Shown in pieces: positions 1 to 8,565 of a DNA stretch of 64,000 bases (its first letter is position 1; each line of letters starts with the position of its first letter). Source of the DNA: Dissulfurispira thermophila (GTDB taxonomy: Bacteria > Nitrospirota > Thermodesulfovibrionia > Thermodesulfovibrionales > Dissulfurispiraceae); the NCBI RefSeq assembly GCF_014701235.1, contig NZ_AP022873.1:1240001-1304000 (forward strand). The letters are read 5' to 3'. A program made the position numbers and the translations under genes. Below the pieces are notes generated by a model. The model saw nothing but the letters and a program-made list of their open reading frames with translations, did no database searches and was not told the origin of the DNA.

Positions 1-133
1 AGAGAGAGTTTCTAAATGATTCAAACCTACGTATATCCTCGCCAGCATAAAGACATATCATATTTTTAGTTAAATATGGTTTTAATCTTTCAGGTTTTAT
101 AAACGAGGAGGCGATAATAATATGTCGGTTCAT
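1..133 (-). CDS. hypothetical protein, N-terminal part only
   Basis: An open frame starts at ATG 133-131 and runs off the left edge after 44 codons. It begins MNRHIIIASSFIKPERLKPY. The start lies two bases after the stop of the HAD gene, so it is the next gene of the same minus-strand operon. No motif is recognisable in the visible part. Its position in a glycan operon suggests a surface-sugar function, but that is inference from context only. Confidence 0.6.
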   Translation of the reverse strand, partial: MNRHIIIASSFIKPERLKPYLTKNMICLYAGEDIRRFESFRNSL

Positions 134-135
134 TT

Positions 136-855
136 TTATGCCTTAGCTAATTCCTTGATAACTTCTGCAAGTCTGCATAAATCTTTTACCTTTATACAAT
201 CTATATTAGCAAAAATAGATTCATTATCATTAATTCTTGCTATAAAATTTACAAGATTATCTTTTGTAGCCTCATAATCACTCAAGGCATCCCCTACATA
301 AACAAAGGATTGAGGGCTGAGAGGTGAGGACTGAGTGGGAAGGATTGAGGGATAAGGGGAAAGGACTGAGGACTGAGGACTGAGGGATGAAGTATTAACA
401 GTAAGTATCTCACGGACAATGTCTACCTTTTTTTTAGGAGAACCGTAAATCCCTTTGAAATATCTCATCATATTTCTTCTTTTGATAATCTCCTCTATCT
501 CTTCCTGTGGAGTAGCAGAGGCAATATAACAATCATAAACAACGGAGTATGCATCCAAGAATTCTTTTGCACCTTTTACATATGGCGCATTCACCACTTC
601 ATCTACTACCAATTCAGAAAATCTCTTGCACAAGGCTTTGAAAATCTCATCTGTAAGTTCTCTCTCAAGTATCTCTTTATATATATATCTGAATTTCTCA
701 AACCTTGATACCCCTGCATTTTTGAGATGATAATCAACGATCTTTTCAACAATCTCTTTCCTTTCAGATTCAAATAATTTAGCAAAGGCTTTTGTTTTTA
801 TATCCACAGACTCTACTAACACACCATCAAAATCAAAAATAATAGCCTTAATCAT
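136..855 (-). CDS. HAD-superfamily hydrolase (probable sugar phosphatase) with a heptapeptide-repeat insert
   Basis: This is a HAD phosphatase of the beta-phosphoglucomutase/Gph type. Motif I is DFDGV at residues 8-12, motif II lies in IASATPQ near 113, motif III is a Lys near 142 and motif IV is GDALSD at 188-193. An alpha-helical cap fills the gap between motifs I and II. Residues about 153-183 are a low-complexity stretch of SPQSS-type heptapeptides, encoded by tandem copies of a 7-base repeat. It replaces the short segment that normally leads into the motif IV strand. The catalytic motifs stay in frame on both sides. In this operon it probably dephosphorylates a sugar or sugar-acid intermediate (inference). 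Confidence 0.85.
   Translation of the reverse strand: MIKAIIFDFDGVLVESVDIKTKAFAKLFESERKEIVEKIVDYHLKNAGVSRFEKFRYIYKEILERELTDEIFKALCKRFSELVVDEVVNAPYVKGAKEFLDAYSVVYDCYIASATPQEEIEEIIKRRNMMRYFKGIYGSPKKKVDIVREILTVNTSSLSPQSSVLSPYPSILPTQSSPLSPQSFVYVGDALSDYEATKDNLVNFIARINDNESIFANIDCIKVKDLCRLAEVIKELAKA
304..390. repeat. heptanucleotide tandem repeat inside the HAD gene
   Basis: Degenerate copies of GGACTGA follow each other at 7-base spacing, with three near-perfect copies around 364-384. On the coding (minus) strand the unit reads TCAGTCC. Similar arrays lie at 861-892, 2801-2832, 2866-2896, 3209-3242, 8244-8276 and 9472-9494. Confidence 0.85.
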
Positions 856-879
856 TGTTCAGTCCTCAATCCTTATCAC

Positions 880-1542
880 TCAGTCCTTTATAACCCCTAT
901 TACTGTGCATGGAGCACTGTCTATTGTCTCTACTCTTAAAGGCATAACCCAGACTTCTTTTATGCCCATTAAATTACTTGATAAGTTCATATCTTCAATA
1001 AGCAAGATTGGTTTATTCATGCCATTAGGATTAAGAAATGCCCTATGAGCCTCTCTGCCAATGTCTCTATTTTGAAATGGTGATATCGATATCCAATCAA
1101 TACCTATTGCCCTTATTTGAGGATAATTTTTCCTAAGAAAATAACCAACCTCAGGATGAATGCCGGGATTTTCTTTATAATATTGCTTGTTATCCCTAAG
1201 TTTATACCAACCCGAGCGTAAAATCAGAATGTCTGTACTACAATCTATTTGCTTTATCCATGTATTACAGTAAAGCAATTCTGATGGCTTTAGAGAAATC
1301 TCTACAACTTGAGGATTTTTAAAAAACCAAAATTCAGGAGAATAATCTGTAACATTTTTGCCATTTTCAAAAAAATGAGCAGGACAGTCTACATGTGTCC
1401 CCCAGTGATTTTGCATAGTAAAACTATATACATTGGCTAAATCACCATAAGAGATTGACTTGACAGCATCTATATTAAGCGATGTCATACCTCCATAAAC
1501 AGGTAGTTCATTAGTTAAAATGTAGGATAAATAGATATACAT
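880..1542 (-). CDS. cyclase family protein (kynurenine formamidase-like hydrolase)
   Basis: The protein matches the cyclase/KynB-like metal-dependent hydrolase family (PF04199). The hallmark motif HWGTHVDCPAHF lies about residues 45-57, followed by a GIDWISISPF segment and a C-terminal VWVMPLRVETIDSAPCTV block typical of the fold. I place the start at the second ATG (1542), because MYIYLSY fits the family N-terminus better than the four-residue-longer form starting at 1554. Members hydrolyse N-formyl amides or cyclic substrates. A formamide-directed role would suit a locus with two formyltransferases, but this is speculation. The substrate cannot be read from the sequence. Confidence 0.8.
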   Translation of the reverse strand: MYIYLSYILTNELPVYGGMTSLNIDAVKSISYGDLANVYSFTMQNHWGTHVDCPAHFFENGKNVTDYSPEFWFFKNPQVVEISLKPSELLYCNTWIKQIDCSTDILILRSGWYKLRDNKQYYKENPGIHPEVGYFLRKNYPQIRAIGIDWISISPFQNRDIGREAHRAFLNPNGMNKPILLIEDMNLSSNLMGIKEVWVMPLRVETIDSAPCTVIGVIKD

Positions 1543-1570
1543 TTTACTCCTCAACTCTCAGAGCCCTTTC

Positions 1571-2449
1571 CTATGGCTTGGGATTAATTTGCTTATAAAT
1601 GTCATAAATACAATCAAGTATCCCCTGCCCAAGGTCAAGATATGTTCTGCTGGTCAATCTTTTACCTACTCGTGGTGCAAAGGAATAAGGAGTAATTTCA
1701 TAATGCAAGCTATCTGTAGTTGGTATAAACTCTATTTCAATTTTATTATCAAGCATTTCCTTTATCATAATAAGAAGATCTTTAATGCGCATCTGTTGAT
1801 TACCTACAAGGATCACATGTTGATTTGCAAATTCATCTGCAAGGATTTCTACACTCCCTCTTGCTGCATCCATTACATGAATATAGTCTCTGAGTTCTTC
1901 ACCATCACCTTCTCTTGTTATTTTCCCCTCTATTAATGCTTGTTTCAGAATTTTGTGAATAAAGTTTCTCTCATCTGCCCTTGGCCCATAGAGTGAACCA
2001 TATCTTAAAATAGTATAATTAAGCCCAAAGACCTCATGATAATTTTCAATCAAAAGTTCACACGCCTGTTTAGTGCTTCTATAAAAAGACCCTGCCTTGC
2101 TGTAAACATAAAGTGAACTGGCAAAAACAAATCTCTTAATATTTTCCTTACGACAAGCTTCAAGAATAATTGAATTTCCAACAATATTATATTTAATGCT
2201 CTCTAAAGGCTTCTTGCTTGCCTCATCTATATCTGCTATACCCGCAAAGTTATAAACAATATCAGCATTTTTAACTGCTTCTTCCACACGGTCAACATCT
2301 AATATGTCGCCTACAATCATTTCCTGGGTATCCATCAGGTATGGAGATTTTTTCAAATCATAAATAGTAACATTATGACCAGCATTTGTAAGAACATCGG
2401 CAACATGACTGCCGAGAAAGCCGGAACCTCCGAAAATAATCACCTTCAT
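1571..2449 (-). CDS. NAD-dependent sugar-nucleotide epimerase/dehydratase
   Basis: This is an extended short-chain dehydrogenase of 292 residues. The nucleotide-binding GGSGFLGSH is at residues 7-15, and the Tyr-Lys pair is in YRSTK (Y123, K127) after the SS strand at 111-112. These are the features of UDP- or dTDP-sugar 4-epimerases and 4,6-dehydratases. It is shorter than classical GalE and ends with a family-typical LTSRTYLDLGQGI segment. One base separates its start from the stop of the upstream dehydrogenase, so the two are translationally coupled. The sugar substrate is unknown. Confidence 0.85.
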   Translation of the reverse strand: MKVIIFGGSGFLGSHVADVLTNAGHNVTIYDLKKSPYLMDTQEMIVGDILDVDRVEEAVKNADIVYNFAGIADIDEASKKPLESIKYNIVGNSIILEACRKENIKRFVFASSLYVYSKAGSFYRSTKQACELLIENYHEVFGLNYTILRYGSLYGPRADERNFIHKILKQALIEGKITREGDGEELRDYIHVMDAARGSVEILADEFANQHVILVGNQQMRIKDLLIMIKEMLDNKIEIEFIPTTDSLHYEITPYSFAPRVGKRLTSRTYLDLGQGILDCIYDIYKQINPKP

Positions 2450-2450
2450 C

Positions 2451-3491
2451 TTACATTACCCCCAATCCCTTAAGAAGATTTTCCGATGCTTGTAATTCCA
2501 TCTTTATCCTTGCCTCCTTTGCATATGAACCTATATGTGGAGTCAAGATAACATTATCCAACTCTTTCAATTGCCCGTTATATGGTTCCTGCTCGAAAAC
2601 ATCCAGAGCCGCACCAGATAAATGACCCTCTTTAAGTGCCTGATACAACGCACCTTCATCCACCACCTCGCCCCTTGATACATTCACCAGCCACGAGGCT
2701 TTTTTCATCATTCTGATTTCACGTTCTCCTATTATTTGCTCCTTGGTAGAAACATGGATTGATATAATATCACTTGTTTTTAAAAGTTCATCCAATGATG
2801 AGGACTGAGGACCGAGCAATGAGGACTGAGTCATTGTTTTAAGCAACTGATTTCTTTCTATTCCATCCTCAGTCCTTTCCTCCCCCTCGGTCCTTGTATC
2901 ATAATATTTTATCTCGCATCCAAATGGCTTTAACAACTCTGCCACCTTCTTGCCTATTCTGCCAAAGCCTATTATTCCAACTTTTTTTTCAGATAAAAGA
3001 TTGCCCATCAATTTCTCCCATTTGCCATTTCTAATAGAGGCATCCATCTGATTAACTTTTCTTAAGAGATTTAAGATTAGTCCGACAGTCAGTTCTGCCA
3101 CTGCAAATGTCGGTGCATCAGGAGTATTGAATACCTTTATTCCTAATTTCTCTGTAGCATCAATATCAATATTATCCATTCCTGTGCCGCAGCGAGAAAT
3201 AACCTTTAGGGAGGACTGAGGACTGAGTGCTGAGGACTGAGTTAAAATGCTTAAAACTTCAGCATCATAATTTTCAGTGCCTGCAATAATGCCATCAGCA
3301 CCTTTGCAAAATTCAATAATTTCGTCTTTTTTAAGTTTTCTGCCATAAGGGTTCAATATAATTTCATATTTATTCTTCTCTAAAAGTTCCAGAGGGGATT
3401 TGTCATATATGGCAAATGATGTTGTCATTATCGAGATTTTAGGAGTTTTAACTTTATCGCTCGATAAATTTAACATTTCTCTTTTTTTCAT
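2451..3491 (-). CDS. D-isomer specific 2-hydroxyacid dehydrogenase (phosphoglycerate dehydrogenase-like) with repeat inserts
   Basis: The NAD-binding Rossmann domain carries GFGRIGKKVAELL near residues 174-186. The catalytic Arg is in NVSRGEVVDE, the Glu follows in DVFEQEP, and the His is in LTPHIGS, all in the order known for SerA-like dehydrogenases. Two SPQSS-type inserts (around 3209-3242 and 2801-2832) and one insert in the opposite repeat orientation (2866-2896) interrupt surface loops without breaking the frame. ATG 3491 has a GGGAAGG ribosome-binding sequence. The frame overlaps the tail of a decayed nucleotidyltransferase gene, and family similarity really begins near residue 17, so a later start is possible. 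It probably oxidises or reduces a sugar-acid precursor (inference). Confidence 0.85.
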   Translation of the reverse strand: MKKREMLNLSSDKVKTPKISIMTTSFAIYDKSPLELLEKNKYEIILNPYGRKLKKDEIIEFCKGADGIIAGTENYDAEVLSILTQSSALSPQSSLKVISRCGTGMDNIDIDATEKLGIKVFNTPDAPTFAVAELTVGLILNLLRKVNQMDASIRNGKWEKLMGNLLSEKKVGIIGFGRIGKKVAELLKPFGCEIKYYDTRTEGEERTEDGIERNQLLKTMTQSSLLGPQSSSLDELLKTSDIISIHVSTKEQIIGEREIRMMKKASWLVNVSRGEVVDEGALYQALKEGHLSGAALDVFEQEPYNGQLKELDNVILTPHIGSYAKEARIKMELQASENLLKGLGVM

Positions 3492-3824
3492 AAATGACCT
3501 TCCCGCGTAGAATTCTTTCTTTCATTGCAGGTGTTGCATTCTCAAGAGGAATTATATTAACATCAAAATCATCTGCTTCCTGTAAAAGCTCTCCCGCTGC
3601 CTCGAAATACAGACTATCTGGAAGCCCCTCCACACACAGGTCAATACCTGAGTGAAATCCGAAGTGATGTTTATCTGCACATGTGCCTTTAAAAATCTGT
3701 GACGGCGTGAAGCTGCTATATTTAGAGATGTATCTTTTACTGTAACCATATACTATTACTAAAAAACCAAGCGGTGTTCGTCGTATTTTCCAAATGAGGT
3801 TGTTATTTCTGCAATCCTGTTCAT
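3454..3824 (-). pseudogene. decayed minimal nucleotidyltransferase (MNT-type) gene
   Basis: Read from about 3749 on the minus strand, one frame encodes GIDLCVEGLPDSLYFEAAGE, then DVNIIPLENATP and RGKVIYEK, and stops at 3454. This matches the C-terminal two thirds of MNT-family nucleotidyltransferases (compare IDLAVEGLPKDAYF in the intact gene near 31.1 kb). The N-terminal GS active-site loop is not recognisable, and the possible start at 3824 lies in another frame that stops after 21 codons. I read it as a frameshifted remnant of a toxin-antitoxin or similar module. Its last 38 bases overlap the start of the hydroxyacid dehydrogenase. Confidence 0.7.
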
Positions 3825-3850
3825 ATAATCTACTGCCTAAATCTTATTTA

Positions 3851-4672
3851 TTATCTCCATACTTTCCATGCATCAAATCTATGATCAAGGTCATCAGTTT
3901 TTTCCATATCAAGCCCTGACATAACCTCTCTGTCTGTTTTGTAATAAGTCCAGAATATATCAGTCTGATAGGTCTGCTTATATGTGTCTTTAATATACTC
4001 TACATTTTTAAAGTTCTTTTTCAGATATTCACTTACTTCTTCCCAGAAGTGCCTGCCTATATTGTCAGGTGATTCATTAATAGGTGGAAGATTGTGTTTT
4101 GCGCGTATCATATTTATATAGGCTGTATTATATGATTTATAAAAGTAGTTGCCATCATCTATGGCTACCACTGCCTCATTAGCAAGAATCTCTGTAACAC
4201 CTTTTAGCTCTGCCATCAGCACATCCAGTGTATGCTCGCTATCAAAGAAACAGGCATTAACCTTTTTACCCATCTCCTTAAGCATGCCTACACCTGCAAA
4301 TTCTGATATGCTACTGAAGGCAACATACTTCCAGTGATTGGTGATATTCTTATCCACAAAGTGCCTCATAAGTGTGTCATTTATTATAGACCTCAAATAG
4401 GCAAGCTTGCTTCCGTTTATATCCCATGTATAAAGCTCACCACCTGTCTTAAGTGCAAAATAACATAGCACTATTGTACTTGCTCCGCTGCCAGTTTCAA
4501 CAAGCACTGATTTGTCAAGTAGTTTCAGATCATCAAGCACATCATAAAGTGCAAGGTATTCTGAATCAGGAATTGAGTTACACCATCTGGGGAGCATCCT
4601 TTTGATTGCCAGTAAAAACCTCTTGGGATCTTTTTCTATATCTTCTCTTTTGCCAAAATAAAAATCATACAT
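3851..4672 (-). CDS. class I SAM-dependent methyltransferase
   Basis: The protein has a Rossmann-type SAM-binding motif (VLVETGSGASTIVL, about residues 56-69), an acidic strand end in LYTWDING and the later FFDSEHTLDVLM and VVAIDDGNYF segments. These resemble the Methyltransf_24/cephalosporin-hydroxylase-like group. It is 273 residues long and complete. Position inside the glycan operon suggests O- or N-methylation of a sugar or its lipid carrier. The acceptor is unknown. Confidence 0.7.
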   Translation of the reverse strand: MYDFYFGKREDIEKDPKRFLLAIKRMLPRWCNSIPDSEYLALYDVLDDLKLLDKSVLVETGSGASTIVLCYFALKTGGELYTWDINGSKLAYLRSIINDTLMRHFVDKNITNHWKYVAFSSISEFAGVGMLKEMGKKVNACFFDSEHTLDVLMAELKGVTEILANEAVVAIDDGNYFYKSYNTAYINMIRAKHNLPPINESPDNIGRHFWEEVSEYLKKNFKNVEYIKDTYKQTYQTDIFWTYYKTDREVMSGLDMEKTDDLDHRFDAWKVWR

Positions 4673-4707
4673 GTATCTTTCACCTCTTTGGAATTATTTG
4701 TCCCTTA

Positions 4708-5475
4708 CTAAAGCCAGTCTCCTCCGCTTACAGCAATTGTCTGCCCTGTGATATATGAAGAGTGATCTGAAAGCAAAAACAGTATTGCCCCGGCAATCTC
4801 CTCAGTTGTGCCTGGCCTTTTAAGTGGGATCAGTTCTGCTCTTTTCCTGAGCTGTTCATCAGTTCTTTTCATCTTTTCTGTATGGAATTTTGTTTTGATA
4901 AACCCGGGAGCTATCGCATTCACCAGTATATTGTATCTGGCACAATCCCTTGCAAGACCTTTGACCATACATTCAATACCTGCCTTAGCAACACCATAAG
5001 GCATAGATGTAGCACCTCCACCGTGTGTGGCAGACGCTGTGCTCATAAGTATTACTCGCCCGCCTTTTTCTTTCATATGACTTATTGCTCTTTGGGCAAG
5101 AAAAAATGGCATTATAAGATTAGAGTTTAAGTCATACCACCAGTGTTTCTCTTTCAGTTTTTCCCAGTGAATCGGCTCTTTTATATCCCCTGAAAGTTGA
5201 ACAAGACAGTCTATTCCGTTAGCCCATTCTACAAACTGATCCACAAGCTCGTAACACGCATTGGAGAAACTGAGGTTTTTTTGAAAAAATCTCACATTCT
5301 TGCTTTCTTTATATTTCCTAAGAGCAGATTTGTTGCTATAAAAATGAAACCCTATTATTGCATCAGCCTCAACCAACATTTTATTTAAAGAGGTTGCAAT
5401 ATCACTACTTGCGCCTACTATCAGAATCCTTTTGCCTTTTAAGTCCATATTAGGAATATTTTTAATCCTCTTCAA
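4708..5475 (-). CDS. SDR-family oxidoreductase (FabG-like)
   Basis: This is a classical short-chain dehydrogenase of 255 residues. The TGxxxGxG-like site is VGASSDIATSL (about 20-30), the Ser is in LMSTASATHGG, and the YxxxK pair is in PYGVAKAGIE. The tail SSYITGQTIAVSGGDWL is typical of FabG-like enzymes. It overlaps the upstream radical SAM gene by 14 bases, so the two are probably co-translated. In this setting it likely reduces or oxidises a sugar hydroxyl or keto group rather than serving fatty-acid synthesis (inference). Confidence 0.85.
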   Translation of the reverse strand: MKRIKNIPNMDLKGKRILIVGASSDIATSLNKMLVEADAIIGFHFYSNKSALRKYKESKNVRFFQKNLSFSNACYELVDQFVEWANGIDCLVQLSGDIKEPIHWEKLKEKHWWYDLNSNLIMPFFLAQRAISHMKEKGGRVILMSTASATHGGGATSMPYGVAKAGIECMVKGLARDCARYNILVNAIAPGFIKTKFHTEKMKRTDEQLRKRAELIPLKRPGTTEEIAGAILFLLSDHSSYITGQTIAVSGGDWL

Positions 5476-6985
5476 ATTCCTTTGAAAAATATGTCCTTAT
5501 AAACTCCTGTCTTAATCTCTCATACAACTCATTGCCCTCAGTGGTATCCTTTTCTGCCTGCTCAATCTCCTGCCATCTTGACACAGGGAACCTTACATAT
5601 AAAGAGAATGTCTTCATTATTCCCTTAATCTTTTCTTTTGGAAATTGAGGCATATTAAGCACAGGCTCTCCTGTAAGACAGCCTGTGAATGTGTCCTCTT
5701 CTATATATCCTAATTTTACTGACAGTTCTCGCAGCGGTGTGCCGTGAAATGGCGTAAATGCATAGCAATTCATGGTATCAACCTTGTCGGCAATTTTTCT
5801 ATTAAGTTTTATCGTATCCATTGCCAGTTCAGGAGTTTCTGTGGGAAATCCAACAATATTATTTACACTGACACCCGCCGGCAGACTGTGATGAGATATA
5901 ATATCAAGAGCGTTGACAATTACTTCATTTTTTACTCGCCTGTTTATGATTTCTCTCCTGAATTTCTCATTGCCATGCTCAATTCCCAAAGCCATCCTGT
6001 GAAGACCAACCTCTCTCAGCCTCTTAATTCTCTCCTCTGTAATTGTTTCAGGCCGTGTCTGGCACCAGAATGGAATCTTTATATCCTTATACATTTCAAT
6101 AAATGCATTAAACTCTTTATCAGTATAAGCAAAAAAAGTATCTGCCCAAAAATAAAAATACTCGACTTTATACTGAGAAATATAATACTTTAATTCTTCG
6201 CGCACTTTATCTATCGATTTTTTCCTTAAAAAAACACCGGCACCTTCTGATTTGTATAACCTGCTTTGCGCAGGTGAATTGCAATACGAACATTGGAAGG
6301 GGCAACCCCTGTGTGTCTCAACAGGCAACATTCTATATATCTGACCTGCCATTGGACGGTAAAATCTTGCATCCTCAAATATAGTGAAATCAGGAATCGG
6401 ATTTTTATTTATATCCGCAACTTTCCGCAGAGGATTTTTTATTATTTCACCACCCTTGTCTTTTACCCAAAGATTATTGATGTCATAATAATTCTTGCCG
6501 GCTCTGAGGCGCCTGCAAAGCTCAAGCAGAGCGTCCTCGCCCTCCCCAACACAGACAATATCTATTTCCTTGTTCCGCATAACCTTATGCGGAGCAAAGG
6601 TCGGAAAAACACCCCCGACAATAGTCAGGATGTTATACTTGTCAATATGTTTCAGTAGTTTCATGCCTAAAGGAAATATATCCTCGGTTGCAGACATGGC
6701 TATTAAGTCAGGCTGGAACGAGTTTACCGTTTTATCCAGATCTTCAAAAGGATCGGTAGTCTTTAAAGAAACATGTCTGGATATATCAAAAGGCCTGACA
6801 GACAGTTTTTTCTCTTTCTCTTTATCGGAATCAAAATCTTCACCAATTTTATAGTATGTCGTGTCAAATAAAGCTACTTTAAAACCATCGTCTTTGAGTA
6901 TCCTTGAGAACAGTGCAATTGCCGGAGGCAGCATATTCATCCCCCGCAGGTTTGGATATATAAAGAGAACATTAAAATCCCGCAT
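5462..6985 (-). CDS. cobalamin-binding-domain radical SAM protein
   Basis: The N-terminal half is a B12-binding-like Rossmann domain (MRDFNVLFIYPNLRG at the start, then VGGVFPTFAPH). The radical SAM core follows with the cluster motif CPFQCSYC (CxxxCxxC) in ETHRGCPFQCSYCN, and a TIM-barrel segment with MALGIEHGNEKFRR. I use the internal ATG at 6985 because family similarity starts there. The longer form begins at 7000. The overall plan is that of class B radical SAM methylases, which transfer methyl groups to unactivated carbon or phosphorus. It overlaps both neighbours by a few bases, so it is part of the operon. C-methylation of a glycan precursor is possible but not shown. Confidence 0.85.
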   Translation of the reverse strand: MRDFNVLFIYPNLRGMNMLPPAIALFSRILKDDGFKVALFDTTYYKIGEDFDSDKEKEKKLSVRPFDISRHVSLKTTDPFEDLDKTVNSFQPDLIAMSATEDIFPLGMKLLKHIDKYNILTIVGGVFPTFAPHKVMRNKEIDIVCVGEGEDALLELCRRLRAGKNYYDINNLWVKDKGGEIIKNPLRKVADINKNPIPDFTIFEDARFYRPMAGQIYRMLPVETHRGCPFQCSYCNSPAQSRLYKSEGAGVFLRKKSIDKVREELKYYISQYKVEYFYFWADTFFAYTDKEFNAFIEMYKDIKIPFWCQTRPETITEERIKRLREVGLHRMALGIEHGNEKFRREIINRRVKNEVIVNALDIISHHSLPAGVSVNNIVGFPTETPELAMDTIKLNRKIADKVDTMNCYAFTPFHGTPLRELSVKLGYIEEDTFTGCLTGEPVLNMPQFPKEKIKGIMKTFSLYVRFPVSRWQEIEQAEKDTTEGNELYERLRQEFIRTYFSKEFEED

Positions 6986-7811
6986 TACCCGTATCCCCAC
7001 TCAAAAAATATTTCTCGCGGACATATTTCACTGCATTTTTTACTACTTCTTTTGAATTGCCAAATCCCCTTCTCATCTCTATTGAAACATATCCATTGTA
7101 ATTTGAATTTATAAGAGCATTGCCAATAAGTGAATGGTCTATCCTGCCTGTATAGCCGGGCGGGGAGAGTTCAGGGTCTCCAACATGAAAGTGTTTTATA
7201 ATAGAACCATACCTCTGAAATACAGATTGGAAATTTTCTTTTAATTCACACATTGCCCTTGCATCAAGGTGAAGCCCGAAATTTGGATGCCCCACATCTT
7301 GAATTAATCTATATCCTTCATCTGATGTATTTATGAAATCACTCATTGAGTGTTCAAGAGGTTCTATACAAAATATAGTATCATATTTTTCTGCCTCAGC
7401 AGCAAGCTCTCTAAAGACCTCAATTGCAATCTGATAGCATTCGTTATAAGGCTTGTCCCCGACTTTTCTACTGCTTGGAGACCCATATATTAATGTTCTG
7501 ACTGAAAGCCTTCCTGCAAGCCCAATAAGCATCTTAAGATATCGTACAGTGTCCTGTCTTTTTTCATTATCACCGAAGATATATAAGTCTGGTCTTGTAA
7601 AGAGCAGTGCCTGAAATGCAGGGATTTGAAGGTTGTATTTCGATATGAGGTTTTTTAATTTTTCTACATCTTCATCTGCCGCATTGACTGGTTCTTTCCA
7701 GATACAACTCGGTGCGATCTCCACGCCATCACACCCTAAATCTTTTAAAAGCTTTAAATGGTCTTCCAGTTCAGCATTATCCCATGCAATATTTGATACG
7801 GAAAGCTTCAT
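6972..7811 (-). CDS. sugar phosphate isomerase/epimerase (xylose isomerase-like TIM barrel)
   Basis: The protein belongs to the AP_endonuc_2 TIM-barrel family (PF01261). The N-terminus MKLSVSNIAWDNAELEDHL leads into GVEIAPSCIW. Metal-ligand strands follow in order: FCIEPLEH, FGLHLDARAM, IKHFHVGDPELSPPG and GYVSIEMRRG. These supply the usual Glu, Asp, His and Glu ligands. It is 279 residues long and complete. Four bases overlap the CMP-sugar synthetase-like gene upstream. It probably isomerises a ketose or epimerises a sugar phosphate or inosose (family knowledge). The true substrate is not readable. Confidence 0.85.
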   Translation of the reverse strand: MKLSVSNIAWDNAELEDHLKLLKDLGCDGVEIAPSCIWKEPVNAADEDVEKLKNLISKYNLQIPAFQALLFTRPDLYIFGDNEKRQDTVRYLKMLIGLAGRLSVRTLIYGSPSSRKVGDKPYNECYQIAIEVFRELAAEAEKYDTIFCIEPLEHSMSDFINTSDEGYRLIQDVGHPNFGLHLDARAMCELKENFQSVFQRYGSIIKHFHVGDPELSPPGYTGRIDHSLIGNALINSNYNGYVSIEMRRGFGNSKEVVKNAVKYVREKYFLSGDTGNAGF

Positions 7812-8548
7812 TTAAGATTTTTCTTTAACCAATACTCCACCTGCGGGATTTGCCACTCATAATCCACATCCAATCCTCCCCATTGCTTCAGGGGATATAT
7901 CTTCTGTCCCATCCATTTCTGAGGCAACAACCCATCTTCAAGCCGTTCGAGACATCGTGGTCGCACGATGGATGCGCCCATATCGGCAAACCAGACATCT
8001 CCTTGAGAATCTCTATCACAACTCAGTTTTTTAGGATCGCCAAATGTTTCAAATGGTACAAATGGATGTAGGAGCCCGTCATAGCCAATTTTCCTTGCTC
8101 TTAGAGGACTCCACATATTATACCGTGAAACTGTCACTGCTGAATCATACTCAGGATTATCTCTTAGAACTTTTATCCCTTCGGAAATTGTTGCTGGCGT
8201 AATCGTCGGAGCATTACACATGAGCAGGACGACAAGTTCAATCTCTGTCCTCGGTCCTTGTTGCTCAATCCTCTCCTTCACTACCTTATACGCATGCACA
8301 AACACATGCTCTCCGAGCGCTTCATCAGTGCATAGCTCTGGAGGTCTTTTTATAATTTCTATATCATTTTCCTGTGCGAGTTTCATCAATCTCTCATCAT
8401 CGGTAGATATATATATTTTATCAATCTCAGGACAATCCTTTGCTGCTTTCATAGGATAATATGCAAGAGGCTTACCAAGAACCATATGCAGATTTTTGCC
8501 AGGAAAACCTTTGCTGCCCTTTCTGCCCATTAAAATTGCTACTATCAT
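7808..8548 (-). CDS. acylneuraminate cytidylyltransferase family protein (CMP-sugar synthetase-like)
   Basis: The N-terminus AILMGRKGSKGFPGKN corresponds to the CTP-binding loop of NeuA/KdsB-like enzymes, usually ARxGSKGxPxKN. Here GR replaces AR. Further family features are PLAYYPMKAA, YISTDDERL and the LLMCNAPT segment, in which family members usually have QPTSP. That suggests an altered substrate. Residues encoded near 8244-8276 (ERIEQQGPRTEIE) come from a degenerate heptanucleotide repeat. It is a second, divergent synthetase beside the one at 17.2 kb. It may activate an unusual acid or polyol with CMP (inference). Confidence 0.8.
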   Translation of the reverse strand: MIVAILMGRKGSKGFPGKNLHMVLGKPLAYYPMKAAKDCPEIDKIYISTDDERLMKLAQENDIEIIKRPPELCTDEALGEHVFVHAYKVVKERIEQQGPRTEIELVVLLMCNAPTITPATISEGIKVLRDNPEYDSAVTVSRYNMWSPLRARKIGYDGLLHPFVPFETFGDPKKLSCDRDSQGDVWFADMGASIVRPRCLERLEDGLLPQKWMGQKIYPLKQWGGLDVDYEWQIPQVEYWLKKNLK

Positions 8549-8565
8549 TACTTAATCATCACCTC

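Noticed and set aside
1589-1936. Plus-strand frames inside the glycan operon, such as this one.
   Set aside because: They lie wholly within well-supported minus-strand genes and show no family similarity.
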